Assembly (NCBI GenBank): GCA_037445895.1
Contig: JBBIJO010000035.1
Span: forward strand, 1-10,743
Origin: JBBIJO01 sp037445895
GTDB taxonomy: Bacteria; Bacteroidota; Ignavibacteria; Kapaibacteriales; UBA2268
Direction of reading: 5' to 3'
DNA length: 10,743 bases
Shown here: piece after piece, positions 1 through 6,638 of the stretch
Layout: each line of letters begins with the position of its first letter
How positions within the stretch are numbered: the stretch's first letter is position 1
Translations under genes and position numbers: made by a program
Notes under the pieces: generated by a model
What the model was told of the DNA's origin: nothing
Seen by the model: the letters and a program-made list of their open reading frames with translations, nothing else
The model's database searches: none

Positions 1-22
1 AAGAACATTTTTAATGTAGTTC

Positions 23-55
23 GAAGGGACAAGCGAGACGCTTGTCCTACCGATT
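23..55. repeat. REP-like palindromic repeat, left copy
   Basis: This 33-bp segment is identical to 10582-10614 in the same orientation. Its core is a perfect hairpin: GGACAAGCG (27-35), loop AGA, CGCTTGTCC (39-47). It lies downstream of the metallophosphoesterase gene and has no T-tract on either strand, so it is not a classical terminator. A short GC-rich palindrome in AT-rich intergenic DNA, with an identical copy and a diverged copy in the same window, fits a dispersed REP-type element. No RAYT transposase is visible here. An attachment-site role is less likely because the two copies enclose ordinary host genes as well as the phage module. Confidence 0.7.
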
Positions 56-82
56 GGGTCGTTGCTTGGAGGGTTTTTGGTA

Positions 83-102
83 TAATCGTCTATGCACGAT
101 TA
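83..102. repeat. Inverted repeat downstream of the metallophosphoesterase gene
   Basis: TAATCGT (83-89) and ACGATTA (96-102) form perfect 7-bp arms around a 6-nt loop. No T-run follows on either strand, so it is a poor terminator candidate. It could be an operator or an mRNA 3'-end stem. The arm and loop sizes match the inverted repeat at 10297-10316, but the sequence differs. Confidence 0.4.
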
Positions 103-148
103 ACATACAACTCAACAAATATAAATGCATTGAATGCAAAATTTGGGG

Positions 149-1387
149 TCAAGCGTAGCGTTCGGCAGGATGTAATCGGAAAAGAGTAATCTCCGGAGGC
201 ATACCAGCCCGAACGGGAACTCCAATAGTTCCAATGCCAGTATTCACATAAAGGTGCTGGTCTGTATCGGAATATAAACCCGCATATTGTTTATAAAAAA
301 TCGCCGCAGGCGATATTACCGAACCAAAAATTTCAACTCCCATCTGTCCTCCGTGGGTATGTCCAGAAAGTATTAAATCCACTTTACGTTTCCGGCGAAT
401 TTCTCTGTCCCAGTTCGTCGGGTCGTGGCAAAGGAGAATGATTGGTTGGGTTGGGTCGAGTCCCTCGAGAGTTTTATCCAAATCGCCGTATTTCATACGA
501 TAGCTTGTGTTGTCCATCCCCGCAATTTGTATTTTTGAATTGTTGAACACAAGTGTCCTATTTTCGTTGATAAGTAGGTTAATCCCGAAAGATTGTATCC
601 TTTCAATAAGTATAGGTAATTCGCTTGGTTTTGTGTAGTGTTCGTGGTTGCCAAGACAACCGAATATGCCCATTCGAGCAGTAAGTTGTTTTAATCCAGT
701 TTCGACGAGGTCCAATTCCTTTGGCGAAAAATTTACAAAATCGCCAGTAATAAAAATAACATCTGGGTTCAACAAATTGACTTCGAAAGCAATCTTTTCG
801 AAAAACTCCGACGAAGGGAGCGAACCAGCATGAATATCGGAAAGTTGGACAAACTTCAATTCGCTCAACATTGAGTCGAGATTGGGAATTGGAATGTCAA
901 CGAATTTTACTTTAGGGTTGAGTGTTGTAGAGAAGGTTTCGTGGGCGAGTGCAAAATAAGGTATCGAGGCTGTTGCCCAACCAAGAGTTGCTATTGCTTT
1001 TCGGCGCGAGGTATTTATTTCGAGAATCGGGGCTTTCCTTTTTTCGAGCAGCTTGGATTTCAACAATATTATTGGCGAGGAAATTGAAAAAAAGATTGCC
1101 AAAACAACTTTCGGCAAAAACCAAAAAGTAAGAATGTAATTCAAAACCACTGAAAAATCGGGAGGTATCGGATTTGTCCAACGAATATATGCATTAACAT
1201 AAAGAAGAATTGCCATCGAAGGAAAAAGCACTTTGTAAAAAGTTATTAATTGCTTATTATAATTATGGGCAAGGATAAATTTTTTCCACTTCGAATAAAC
1301 AAAAAAATCTATTGCAATCAATACTAAATTCAAAAGAACCAAAGAAAAAATTATAAACCCAATTGGTATCATAACCAAAGAACTCAT
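149..1387 (-). CDS. Membrane-anchored metallophosphoesterase (YkuE/YaeI-like)
   Basis: This is a 412-residue protein with a calcineurin-type metallophosphoesterase domain. The metal-binding motifs appear in order: D184-x-H186 (QLSDIHAG), G215-D216 (ITGDF), GNHE at 246-249, H321 (LLCHDP) and GHTHGG at 342-347. The N-terminal third is hydrophobic, with likely membrane segments near residues 6-33, 52-68 and 81-104. A further hydrophobic stretch at about 131-148 follows an SRRK sequence that resembles a twin-arginine motif. Proteins of this family hydrolyse phosphoesters at a dinuclear metal centre; relatives such as YkuE and YaeI/LpxG act at the membrane or cell surface. The substrate here cannot be told from sequence. 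The start is an ATG with no obvious Shine-Dalgarno sequence, just downstream of a possible TTTG/AAAGTTTG promoter. The gene stands alone, 180 nt after the barrel gene. Family assignment is secure; substrate and topology are inferred. Confidence 0.9.
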   Translation of the reverse strand: MSSLVMIPIGFIIFSLVLLNLVLIAIDFFVYSKWKKFILAHNYNKQLITFYKVLFPSMAILLYVNAYIRWTNPIPPDFSVVLNYILTFWFLPKVVLAIFFSISSPIILLKSKLLEKRKAPILEINTSRRKAIATLGWATASIPYFALAHETFSTTLNPKVKFVDIPIPNLDSMLSELKFVQLSDIHAGSLPSSEFFEKIAFEVNLLNPDVIFITGDFVNFSPKELDLVETGLKQLTARMGIFGCLGNHEHYTKPSELPILIERIQSFGINLLINENRTLVFNNSKIQIAGMDNTSYRMKYGDLDKTLEGLDPTQPIILLCHDPTNWDREIRRKRKVDLILSGHTHGGQMGVEIFGSVISPAAIFYKQYAGLYSDTDQHLYVNTGIGTIGVPVRAGMPPEITLFRLHPAERYA

Positions 1388-1393
1388 ACAAAA

Positions 1394-1424
1394 ACAAACT
1401 TTTTAAAACGAAAAAAAATGGCAA
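1394..1424 (-). promoter_or_regulatory. Possible Bacteroidota-type promoter for the metallophosphoesterase gene
   Basis: On the minus strand, a TTTG followed about 19 nt later by AAAGTTTG lies just before the ATG. This resembles the TTTG / TAnnTTTG promoter of Bacteroidota, with one mismatch at the first base of the -7 box. The surrounding DNA is very AT-rich, so chance matches are easy. Confidence 0.3.
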
Positions 1425-1567
1425 ATATTTGGATTTCAATAAACTTTAAGTTTCGTAGCAATCTTTCTTCCCGATTTTTTAATAATTAGCGGGAATGGAA
1501 AATTATTAGAAAAGACATTTAGGAATTATGGGGGTCGCTACTCATTCCTCTTTGATTTGTTCGTTGT

Positions 1568-2488
1568 TCAAAGTCTCCTTTTATTAAAATTAATTACCCA
1601 GTTTATATAAACCCCAAAAGCGAAGCCACTACCTATTTGCTGTCCGTTGAAATGCTGATAAATTGGAATTTCCCCAAAGAGCGACAGCCCTATGTCTTCG
1701 AATTTGTAATTGAGTTGCGGAACGAGAAAAAATGCCCGACTTCCAGAGTTTGAATACAATGTATCGTGGTAGCGGTCGTGGAAACGGACGTCGCCTTTCA
1801 ATTCCACGAGGGAAGAAAAATTCTCGAAGATTTGCTTCGAACCGATAAGCGAAACTTGCACCGAGGGGGCGAAATGGTAATTTTTGTTATTGTTGAAATT
1901 ATAATCGGCTTTGGAAAGCAAAGCAAGATTAAGTCCTAATGCGGGAAAGGACTTTTGCGAATAAAGCATAGCGAAAATGCCCAATGCTCCTGTCGATGGT
2001 TGAATGACGATTGGATAACTTTCGATTTCTTTGAATTTTGCGAGAGGCATCCTGCCCCCAAAACCAAAGTTCACGACAAAATCGGATAACTCCGATTCGA
2101 AAACGTTTTGCCGAATGCCAACCCCAAGGTTCGAGAAGCCATATCCGCTCGATTCAAAACCGAATTGCTCGAGTCTTCGATAGGCATAGGAAATATCGAA
2201 ATCGAGCGTAGTATAATGTCCCAATCCATAGGATGCAATTACTTGGGCAACGGTATTTTGGTAACCAACGTCGCCAACAATTTTTGTGTTCCCTTCGCGA
2301 AGCGAGTTGCTTGCTGCGAAGCGATAGAACAGCGCGATGCGCAAATTTTTCTTCGGGACCAATCCATTGTCGGCAGCACCAAGCCATTGCATCGAGGGGA
2401 TGAATATCGGGGCACTCGAACACCCACACTGGGCAAAAAGTTCAAACTCCACAACCAAAGCAAGAAGACAGAATACAAAAAATCTCAT
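1568..2488 (-). CDS. Secreted beta-barrel-like outer-membrane protein, unknown function
   Basis: This is a 306-residue protein starting at the ATG at 2488. An in-frame TTG lies 9 nt upstream but falls inside a promoter-like box, so the ATG is preferred. The N-terminus has a signal peptide-like hydrophobic stretch (residues 1-19, ending LFAQ) followed by CGC. The Q before the first Cys argues against a standard lipobox. The rest alternates short amphipathic strands rich in aromatic residues and glycine (for example TTLDFDISYAYRR and GFAFGVYINWVINF), and ends with a strand plus a short basic tail. This pattern fits an outer-membrane barrel of the transporter/MetA-like kind seen in many Gram-negative genomes. 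No specific function is recognised. It appears to be transcribed alone, between the DUF488 operon and the metallophosphoesterase gene. Confidence 0.7.
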   Translation of the reverse strand: MRFFVFCLLALVVEFELFAQCGCSSAPIFIPSMQWLGAADNGLVPKKNLRIALFYRFAASNSLREGNTKIVGDVGYQNTVAQVIASYGLGHYTTLDFDISYAYRRLEQFGFESSGYGFSNLGVGIRQNVFESELSDFVVNFGFGGRMPLAKFKEIESYPIVIQPSTGALGIFAMLYSQKSFPALGLNLALLSKADYNFNNNKNYHFAPSVQVSLIGSKQIFENFSSLVELKGDVRFHDRYHDTLYSNSGSRAFFLVPQLNYKFEDIGLSLFGEIPIYQHFNGQQIGSGFAFGVYINWVINFNKRRL

Positions 2489-2494
2489 TACAGT

Positions 2495-2528
2495 CAAATG
2501 TAAAATCTAAAAAAGAAAAATTATAAAA
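2495..2528 (-). promoter_or_regulatory. Candidate promoter of the barrel-protein gene
   Basis: The minus strand reads TACATTTG (2502 to 2495), an exact match to the Bacteroidota -7 consensus TAnnTTTG. About 21 nt upstream is a T-rich stretch with TTTA at the -33 position instead of TTTG. The ATG at 2488 follows within about 7 nt, so the transcript would be nearly leaderless. The -7 box is convincing; the -33 box is weak. Confidence 0.4.
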
Positions 2529-2562
2529 AAAATAGGAGACGAAGTATGCCAAAGGCAAGGCG

Positions 2563-2910
2563 TTATTCTTGTCCTAAAATATTCTTCAAGGCGACAGCAT
2601 TGTTGAGTGTTTCGTTTTTTGCGGAATAAAGAAATGTAACGACTCCTTTCTCTGTTTCTATTTTCTTGATTTGTTCTATAAGTTCTCGTTTGGTTTGTAG
2701 TTCGGTTGAATACTTTTCTTTGAATTGTTCCCACTTTTCGTGGTCGTGGGAATACCATCGCCGTAAACTATCGCTCGGGGCAATTTCTTTAAGCCATAAA
2801 TCTACCTTCGCTTTTTCCTTCGATAAGCCGCGTGGCCATAGTCTATCGACAAGGATTCGGTATCCATCTTTGTCATTGGGTTCTGCATAAATCCTTTTGA
2901 TTTTAATCAT
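2563..2910 (-). CDS. DUF488 family protein (YeaO-like)
   Basis: This is a 115-residue protein, the usual length for the small YeaO-type members of DUF488. The N-terminal half carries the family signature: RILVDRLWPRGLSKEK near residues 18-33, then VDLWLKEIAPS and LRRWYSHD, followed by W/F-rich FKEKY. The C-terminal half holds a VTFLYSAKNET segment where the family usually has a conserved beta-strand. The biochemical function of DUF488 is not established; members are small cytoplasmic proteins often found near redox or stress genes. Its ATG overlaps the stop codon of the upstream amidotransferase gene (ATGA, 2907-2910), which implies translational coupling. It is the last gene of the three-gene operon. 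Family assignment is firm; the role is unknown. Confidence 0.88.
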   Translation of the reverse strand: MIKIKRIYAEPNDKDGYRILVDRLWPRGLSKEKAKVDLWLKEIAPSDSLRRWYSHDHEKWEQFKEKYSTELQTKRELIEQIKKIETEKGVVTFLYSAKNETLNNAVALKNILGQE

Positions 2911-3635
2911 TGTATCAATCCAGCCAACCGAAAAAAATTAGTAAATATCCTTTTGCCATTCTTTTCATAGCCATCCTTTATATGAACATAGTCGGTTCGC
3001 AAGGTTCTTTGGTCTAAAACTGCCAAATCTGAATCATCGGCAATCCAGGCATCAAGCATATCTGGGGTTAATTCACAATGGCATTGAATCCCATATGCAC
3101 AGTCTCCAATCTTAACAATTTGATTTCTGCAGTATTTACCGGTTGCTAATAATTGCATTCCGTTGGTCAAACGAACAGTTTCGCTGTGGAGATGAAAGGT
3201 TTTCAAAGGGAAGGCAACCCCAACAAATAAGGGGTCGGATTTTCCCTCGTTGGTAAGTTCAATTTCGAAGAAATTGCCATCGGGGGCTCGCCAACCAATT
3301 TCCTGGATTTCGTTTCGGTAAACTTCGCCGCCGCCTGCTTTGACCAATAATTGCATACCTAAACACACACCCAAATACGGAATTCCTTGATCGATTGCCT
3401 CTTTAATCCTTTTAAGTTCGTTTTGTATTTTGTCTGTTGAATCATTTGCAGAATCCGAACCTCCCATAACGATAATCGCAGAATATCCTTGTGGGTCGGG
3501 AAAATTCTCTCCTTTCTCTAAGTCGACAATTTTGTATCGAATATCGAAAGATTCCAATATTTCCCGTATAAGTCCCGGGCCTTCGCTGGAAATATTTTTT
3601 ATGATTAGCACTTGTTTTTCGTTCGGAGTATCCAT
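2907..3635 (-). CDS. Class I (type 1) glutamine amidotransferase-like protein
   Basis: This is a 242-residue stand-alone class I glutamine amidotransferase. The nucleophile elbow is GVCLGMQLL with Cys91. The oxyanion-side glycines are in VMGGSDSA (56-63). The catalytic His186 and Glu188 sit in GIQCHCE, where most relatives have FHPE, so the triad is intact despite the altered surroundings. A FHLHSETV segment (147-154) matches the region before the triad in GuaA-like GATases. Such free-standing proteins (COG0518-like) hydrolyse glutamine, or act on gamma-glutamyl compounds, and pass ammonia to a partner; no synthetase partner is visible nearby. The gene lies 6 nt after the hemerythrin gene and overlaps the DUF488 gene by 4 nt. 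No clear Shine-Dalgarno sequence precedes its ATG. The true substrate is not deducible. Confidence 0.88.
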   Translation of the reverse strand: MDTPNEKQVLIIKNISSEGPGLIREILESFDIRYKIVDLEKGENFPDPQGYSAIIVMGGSDSANDSTDKIQNELKRIKEAIDQGIPYLGVCLGMQLLVKAGGGEVYRNEIQEIGWRAPDGNFFEIELTNEGKSDPLFVGVAFPLKTFHLHSETVRLTNGMQLLATGKYCRNQIVKIGDCAYGIQCHCELTPDMLDAWIADDSDLAVLDQRTLRTDYVHIKDGYEKNGKRIFTNFFRLAGLIQ

Positions 3636-3641
3636 TGTTAG

Positions 3642-4091
3642 TTACATTTTTTCGGGTAGCGAATCCTCCATTTTCGCAAGGGCTTCTTCTTTTTCGCTTT
3701 GGGTTACGGAGTCGTCAATCCAAGGGTATAAGATGTTTTCTTCTTTGTTGTTATGAACCGAAAGAGTGCCAATCAATTCATCTTCTAAATCGTTAATCGT
3801 TGCGTTTCCAATTGCGATATGGTTGTGTATTTTTTCGAGGTAATCTTTAATCTTTCTGTGCTCCATTCTCATAACTGCTGTTGGTCCTGTGTTGGACAAT
3901 CCTGTTTTGTTTTCGAACATAGGAAAAAGAATATCTTCTTCCCAAACGATATGTCTTTCGAGCCCCGATTTAAATTCTCGGAACAATTCTTTTGCTTTGG
4001 CAATATCGCTATTTTTTATATTTCTGAATTCGTTGAAGAGATTGTCCAACCGGTCGTGGTCGTCCGCCATAAAACTTAATATTGTTTTCAT
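3642..4091 (-). CDS. Hemerythrin-like HHE domain protein
   Basis: This 149-residue protein is close to a single HHE domain in length. Likely di-iron ligands follow the family pattern: His12 (DDHDRL), His47 and Glu51 (ERHIVWEED), His78 (RMEHRKI), and His113 with Glu117 (SVHNNKEE). It is predicted to be a cytoplasmic four-helix bundle that binds a di-iron centre. Family members sense or store oxygen or nitric oxide, or repair iron-sulfur centres after oxidative or nitrosative stress (the YtfE/Ric type). This protein lacks the extra N-terminal ScdA domain. An AGAGG Shine-Dalgarno sequence lies 8 nt before the ATG. It is the first gene of the operon with the amidotransferase and DUF488 genes, so those two may share its stress-related regulation. 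Domain assignment is firm; which ligand it handles is unknown. Confidence 0.9.
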   Translation of the reverse strand: MKTILSFMADDHDRLDNLFNEFRNIKNSDIAKAKELFREFKSGLERHIVWEEDILFPMFENKTGLSNTGPTAVMRMEHRKIKDYLEKIHNHIAIGNATINDLEDELIGTLSVHNNKEENILYPWIDDSVTQSEKEEALAKMEDSLPEKM

Positions 4092-4376
4092 AAGCTATCC
4101 TCTTTACATTATTAAAATAGGAAAAAAATTAGAAATTAAATTCATTGTATTTTAGGCAAAAGGAAGAAATGTTAATGGTAAAAGGATTGTCTCCTTTTTT
4201 ATGTTTTAATAGAAGCTTACGGCATTCTTGTTTGTTAATTACTTTGAGAATTTCGCTAAAATATTTTGCTTTTTAGGTTACTCCCGATTCTTTTCCGAAT
4301 CTTTTGCTTCGACGTTCCTATCGTTTTTTCTTTTCCTTTTGACATCCCTTCTAAAATTAATAGAAAAAATCAAATT
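4092..4376. other. Intergenic stretch between the hemerythrin operon and the phage module
   Basis: No convincing gene is present; small plus-strand frames here are low-complexity Phe/Ser/Leu-rich sequences typical of AT-rich noncoding DNA. The region should hold the hemerythrin operon promoter, but I see no clear TTTG/TAnnTTTG pair at good spacing. A weak hairpin occurs at 4180-4198: AAAAGGA, 5-nt loop, TCCTTTT, then TT. It could end transcription weakly in either direction. This stretch is the likely left border between host DNA and the phage module. Confidence 0.5.
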
Positions 4377-4403
4377 AAAAAGGAGCGAACGGGGGTTCGC
4401 TCC
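4377..4403 (-). terminator. Strong intrinsic terminator of the phage operon
   Basis: On the minus strand GGAGCGAAC pairs perfectly with GTTCGCTCC around a CCCC loop, and TTTTT follows at once. The 9-bp GC-rich stem plus T-tract is a textbook rho-independent terminator. It begins about 24 nt after the portal stop codon and marks the end of the operon that starts near 10279. Confidence 0.9.
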
Positions 4404-4414
4404 CATAATATTTT

Positions 4415-4437
4415 TTACTTATCGATTTACTTATCGA
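4415..4437 (-). repeat. Tandem 12-nt duplication of the portal stop-codon region
   Basis: On the minus strand, TCGATAAGTAA occurs twice with a 12-nt period. The first copy holds the portal stop codon (4427-4429). The second gives another in-frame TAA four codons later. It is probably a slippage duplication, and it guards against readthrough into the terminator. Confidence 0.7.
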
Positions 4438-5440
4438 GCATAATGCGAAACGTTGGAGTGGGTAGATTTCCAAAGTTGAGTTCAACGAAGAATCGGATGA
4501 TTTGATTCATAGCGGTTTGAACCAGCCGGGCATCGGAGGCAACAATTTCCTTGCGAATTTGGAAATGTGTTTGCGAAGCAGCATACGACCCGCCTTCGAG
4601 TTCCGTCGTTAAAGTTTGCGAAAGAATCGCTTTCGAGATTTCGTTGTTTGCAAATTTAATCAGTTCGAGATACAAATCGATGCTTGTTGTTCGGTTCGCT
4701 TCGTGCAATTCCAACTTTACATCCATCGGAGAAACAAGGATTGCATCTTCGTAGATATTTTCGAGTTGTTCGGCAAGTTCGCGGATTTCCTCGTTCGTAG
4801 CCCCCCGCTGATATTGGCCAATAAGGATAGGCATCCCATAACGTTCGGTGAAATTTACCCAAAATCGCAAACCCCCATTTTTGAAAGTAACAGGCCAGTA
4901 GCATTTCGAAAGAAGCGAGTGTCCATAGGGGTTCATTGCCGATGCTTCGTATTGGACATTTATAATTTTATACTCTGGGATTGCTTCGATTTCTCCGAAT
5001 TGTTTCCCCTTGAAAACAAGGTTGCCGTTTGTATCGTAGGCAAACCATTCTTGTGGGCGTGCCTTCAAACTTTTCGGGGCTATTAAATTGTCGAAGTTTT
5101 CCCAAATGATTTCAATAGGTTGAAAACCAAAAAACGGTGCTTCGAGTATGTCGCTTTCGAATTGGTAAATATCTAACCGAGAGATGATTCGGGCAACTGC
5201 TTCGAAAACATAGCTGGGAGAATCGTTCGCAACAATTTCGTAGTCGAGCGAAAGCACTCCACTTTTGCGGGACTGAATGCAACTCCAAACGTGCGGGTCG
5301 TTTTTCAATTCTCTGTAAAGTTCGACCCCGCGACCAATTTTCCGCAAAATTGTATCGGGATTTGGTAGAAGATTTGTCAAACGATAGAATGGGTTAAATA
5401 CTTCGCGTAGCAGGATTTCTTTCTTTTGAATTTTATGCAT
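4427..5440 (-). CDS. DUF935 family phage portal protein (Mu gp29-like), short form
   Basis: This 337-residue protein belongs to DUF935, the portal family of Mu-like phages. Portals form the dodecameric ring through which DNA enters the head. Family features include DPHVWSCIQSRKSGVL (48-63), GFQPIEIIW (105-113), NPYG with a following KCYWP (170-183), FWVNFTERYGMP (183-194) and ILSQTLTTELEGGSYAASQTH (272-292). The protein stops soon after the LNFGN segment (331-335). Mu gp29 is roughly 510 residues, so a C-terminal portion of the usual family is missing. The stop is clean and followed by a terminator, so this looks like an evolved short form or an old truncation, not an assembly break. A GAGG precedes the ATG. 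It lies 15 nt after the two-TM gene and is the last gene of the operon. In Mu-like phages the portal normally comes before the protease, so the order is rearranged. Confidence 0.88.
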   Translation of the reverse strand: MHKIQKKEILLREVFNPFYRLTNLLPNPDTILRKIGRGVELYRELKNDPHVWSCIQSRKSGVLSLDYEIVANDSPSYVFEAVARIISRLDIYQFESDILEAPFFGFQPIEIIWENFDNLIAPKSLKARPQEWFAYDTNGNLVFKGKQFGEIEAIPEYKIINVQYEASAMNPYGHSLLSKCYWPVTFKNGGLRFWVNFTERYGMPILIGQYQRGATNEEIRELAEQLENIYEDAILVSPMDVKLELHEANRTTSIDLYLELIKFANNEISKAILSQTLTTELEGGSYAASQTHFQIRKEIVASDARLVQTAMNQIIRFFVELNFGNLPTPTFRIMLDK

Positions 5441-5455
5441 AATGTTCCTCGTTAT

Positions 5456-5884
5456 TTATTTCCGAAAAAGGAGCCAACCAAAAACAACGCCAGAAAGGAA
5501 AACCAATGGACGTTCGAACCATTTATCCTTGTGTTCTGTCTTTTCGCGAACAATGATTGGAATCCGCAATGAATCGCTACGAGTATGGACCGAAAGCGAT
5601 AGCTCTTTTTCGGGAAAATAGAATTTCGCCGCAATAGTATCGCCTTGGGCAATTGTGTCTAAACTGGCAACGAATGGTCGCTCGCATATAATAGTGTCGC
5701 GAATATATTGAACTTTATTCCTTACTCTTGTGATGAGAATTTTCTTTGGGGGGAGAATCTTTTCGACCGTATCGACAACAATCCTCTCGACAAATCGTTC
5801 CGATTTATTTTTTGGCAGAAAAAACAGCCATAAAACACCAACTACAATGAGGAGAATAAGCAAAAGAATGCTAATCTTTTCCAT
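5456..5884 (-). CDS. Small membrane protein with two terminal TM segments, spanin-like candidate
   Basis: This is a 142-residue protein from the ATG at 5884, which has a GGAG seven nt upstream. An in-frame TTG at 5908 is less likely. It has a strong hydrophobic N-terminal helix (residues 4-24), a hydrophilic middle with beta-prone segments and repeated DTI/DTV motifs, and a second hydrophobic segment near the C-terminus (about 125-140) ending in a basic residue. The layout resembles small phage membrane proteins of Bacteroidota prophages (for example of the DUF6808 kind), but I cannot confirm the family. It overlaps the end of the preceding coiled-coil gene by 14 nt, suggesting coupled translation. 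Position downstream of the holin/endolysin pair suggests a lysis or envelope role, possibly spanin-like; this is inference. Confidence 0.65.
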   Translation of the reverse strand: MEKISILLLILLIVVGVLWLFFLPKNKSERFVERIVVDTVEKILPPKKILITRVRNKVQYIRDTIICERPFVASLDTIAQGDTIAAKFYFPEKELSLSVHTRSDSLRIPIIVREKTEHKDKWFERPLVFLSGVVFGWLLFRK

Positions 5885-6170
5885 ATTGCGACTCCGAAAG
5901 GTGTTCAACGAAATAGTTGAAAAGCGAATCCAATCGCCCCGAAATTTGATGCAATTGAAGATTGATTAGATTATCGTAGTGCAAGGTTTTTTCTTCGAGA
6001 AGATTAAGTCGGTTTTCCATAGCAAGGGTTCGGCGCTCTTCGGCGAGTTTGCTTTCGAGCATCTGTTTTTGATTGTTGCGAATTTCATTGCGAATGCTTC
6101 TTATCATTCCGTAGAGCGAAAGCAAAGTGCCCCCGGCGATTGCTACTATTTGAAGAATGTTTTCGTTCAT
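5871..6170 (-). CDS. Small membrane protein with N-terminal TM and coiled coil
   Basis: This is a 99-residue protein starting at an ATG. It has one N-terminal hydrophobic helix (about residues 5-24, IVAIAGGTLLSLYGMI) followed by a long charged helix likely to form a coiled coil (about 27-82, with heptad-like MLESKLAEERRTLAMENRL). One TM plus a coiled coil is the architecture of phage inner-membrane spanins (Rz type) and also of several small accessory proteins in Mu-like phages (DUF2730-like). With the neighbouring two-TM protein it could form an envelope complex used in lysis. The end overlaps the next gene by 14 nt and the start lies inside a longer open frame (6085-6264). No specific family is recognised. 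Confidence 0.65.
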   Translation of the reverse strand: MNENILQIVAIAGGTLLSLYGMIRSIRNEIRNNQKQMLESKLAEERRTLAMENRLNLLEEKTLHYDNLINLQLHQISGRLDSLFNYFVEHLSESQYGKD

Positions 6171-6264
6171 TTGCTACTTCCAATTGTTGTTTGAAAAAGA
6201 ATTTGCTGAGGATTTCGGAATCGAGTTCTTCGATATTTTCGAAAAACACATCGAAAAGGACCAT
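6085..6264 (-). CDS. Doubtful small ORF overlapping the coiled-coil gene
   Basis: From the ATG at 6264 this frame encodes 59 residues. The first 31 codons (6172-6264) read as ordinary coding sequence with the genome's favoured codons (TTC GAA, ATC GAA GAA, CTC GAT): an acidic, Phe-rich peptide containing FFENIEELDSEIL. It then runs 86 nt into the next gene in another frame, where its translation looks like a shadow (NERKHSSNSSNRR). No Shine-Dalgarno sequence is visible. It may be a real small gene, a frameshifted tail of the upstream gene (the frame is open back to 6342), or a remnant. It is the only coding candidate in the gap 6171-6286. Confidence 0.3.
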   Translation of the reverse strand: MVLFDVFFENIEELDSEILSKFFFKQQLEVANERKHSSNSSNRRGHFAFALRNDKKHSQ

Positions 6265-6286
6265 TGGGAAACTAATACTACTAATT

Positions 6287-6637
6287 TCAGTTATAAAGGA
6301 TTCCAACGTCCAGTTGTCCAGAAGTAATGCCATAGGGTTCAAATACTATTTTGAAAAATTCGAAAGAAGGATAATACATAGAAAGGAACAGCGAATCGGT
6401 AACATTCGAAACGCTTGTAATATCGAAAGATTTAAGCAACTTATAGGTTTTTTGGTTGTTCGAAACATAGAGATAGATTTTTCCGTTTAAATTCCCGCCA
6501 ACGTTTTGCCAAACAAGTTCGAGCGAACTGGCGTCCGCCGAACTCCATACCGAATCGCTTTCGGAATATCGAAAGGGGAGCCAACTCGATTCCCATCGTC
6601 GGCTCATATCCCAATTTTTTAGTATTTCGAAAAGCAT
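6287..6637 (-). CDS. Beta-rich phage surface-type protein, function unknown
   Basis: This is a 116-residue protein starting at the ATG at 6637, with GAGG seven nt upstream. The frame is open further upstream, but that part overlaps the endolysin gene and reads as its shadow. The chosen start lies 1 nt after the endolysin stop. The sequence is Trp/Ser-rich and beta-prone: an N-terminal FEILKNWDMSRRWESSW stretch, a LELVWQNVGG segment, GKIYLYVSNN, then FFKIVFEPYGITSGQLDVGI at the end. The VSNN and late KIVFE..GITSG pattern resembles small beta-sandwich virion or fibre-tip proteins that bind at particle surfaces. There is no signal peptide or TM segment. I do not recognise a named family. Its place after the lysis genes suggests a late virion component. 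Confidence 0.65.
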   Translation of the reverse strand: MLFEILKNWDMSRRWESSWLPFRYSESDSVWSSADASSLELVWQNVGGNLNGKIYLYVSNNQKTYKLLKSFDITSVSNVTDSLFLSMYYPSFEFFKIVFEPYGITSGQLDVGILYN

Positions 6638-6638
6638 A

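Noticed and set aside
147..171. Possible decayed REP copy (GGTCAAGCG... at the end of the metallophosphoesterase gene)
   Set aside because: Only one arm resembles the repeat, the second arm does not pair, and it overlaps the coding end of the gene.
2108..2503. 131-codon plus-strand frame
   Set aside because: It lies antisense inside the barrel gene, its translation has no family features, and the minus-strand frame has a signal peptide and barrel pattern.
4180..4198. AAAAGGA / TCCTTTT hairpin as a gene terminator
   Set aside because: The stem is AT-rich with only two following T's and no gene ends next to it; mentioned only within the intergenic entry.
4616..5086. 156-codon plus-strand frame
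   Set aside because: It is fully antisense to the DUF935 portal, whose motifs are clear; the translation is rich in Phe, Cys and Arg as expected for a shadow of TTCG/CGAA-rich coding DNA.
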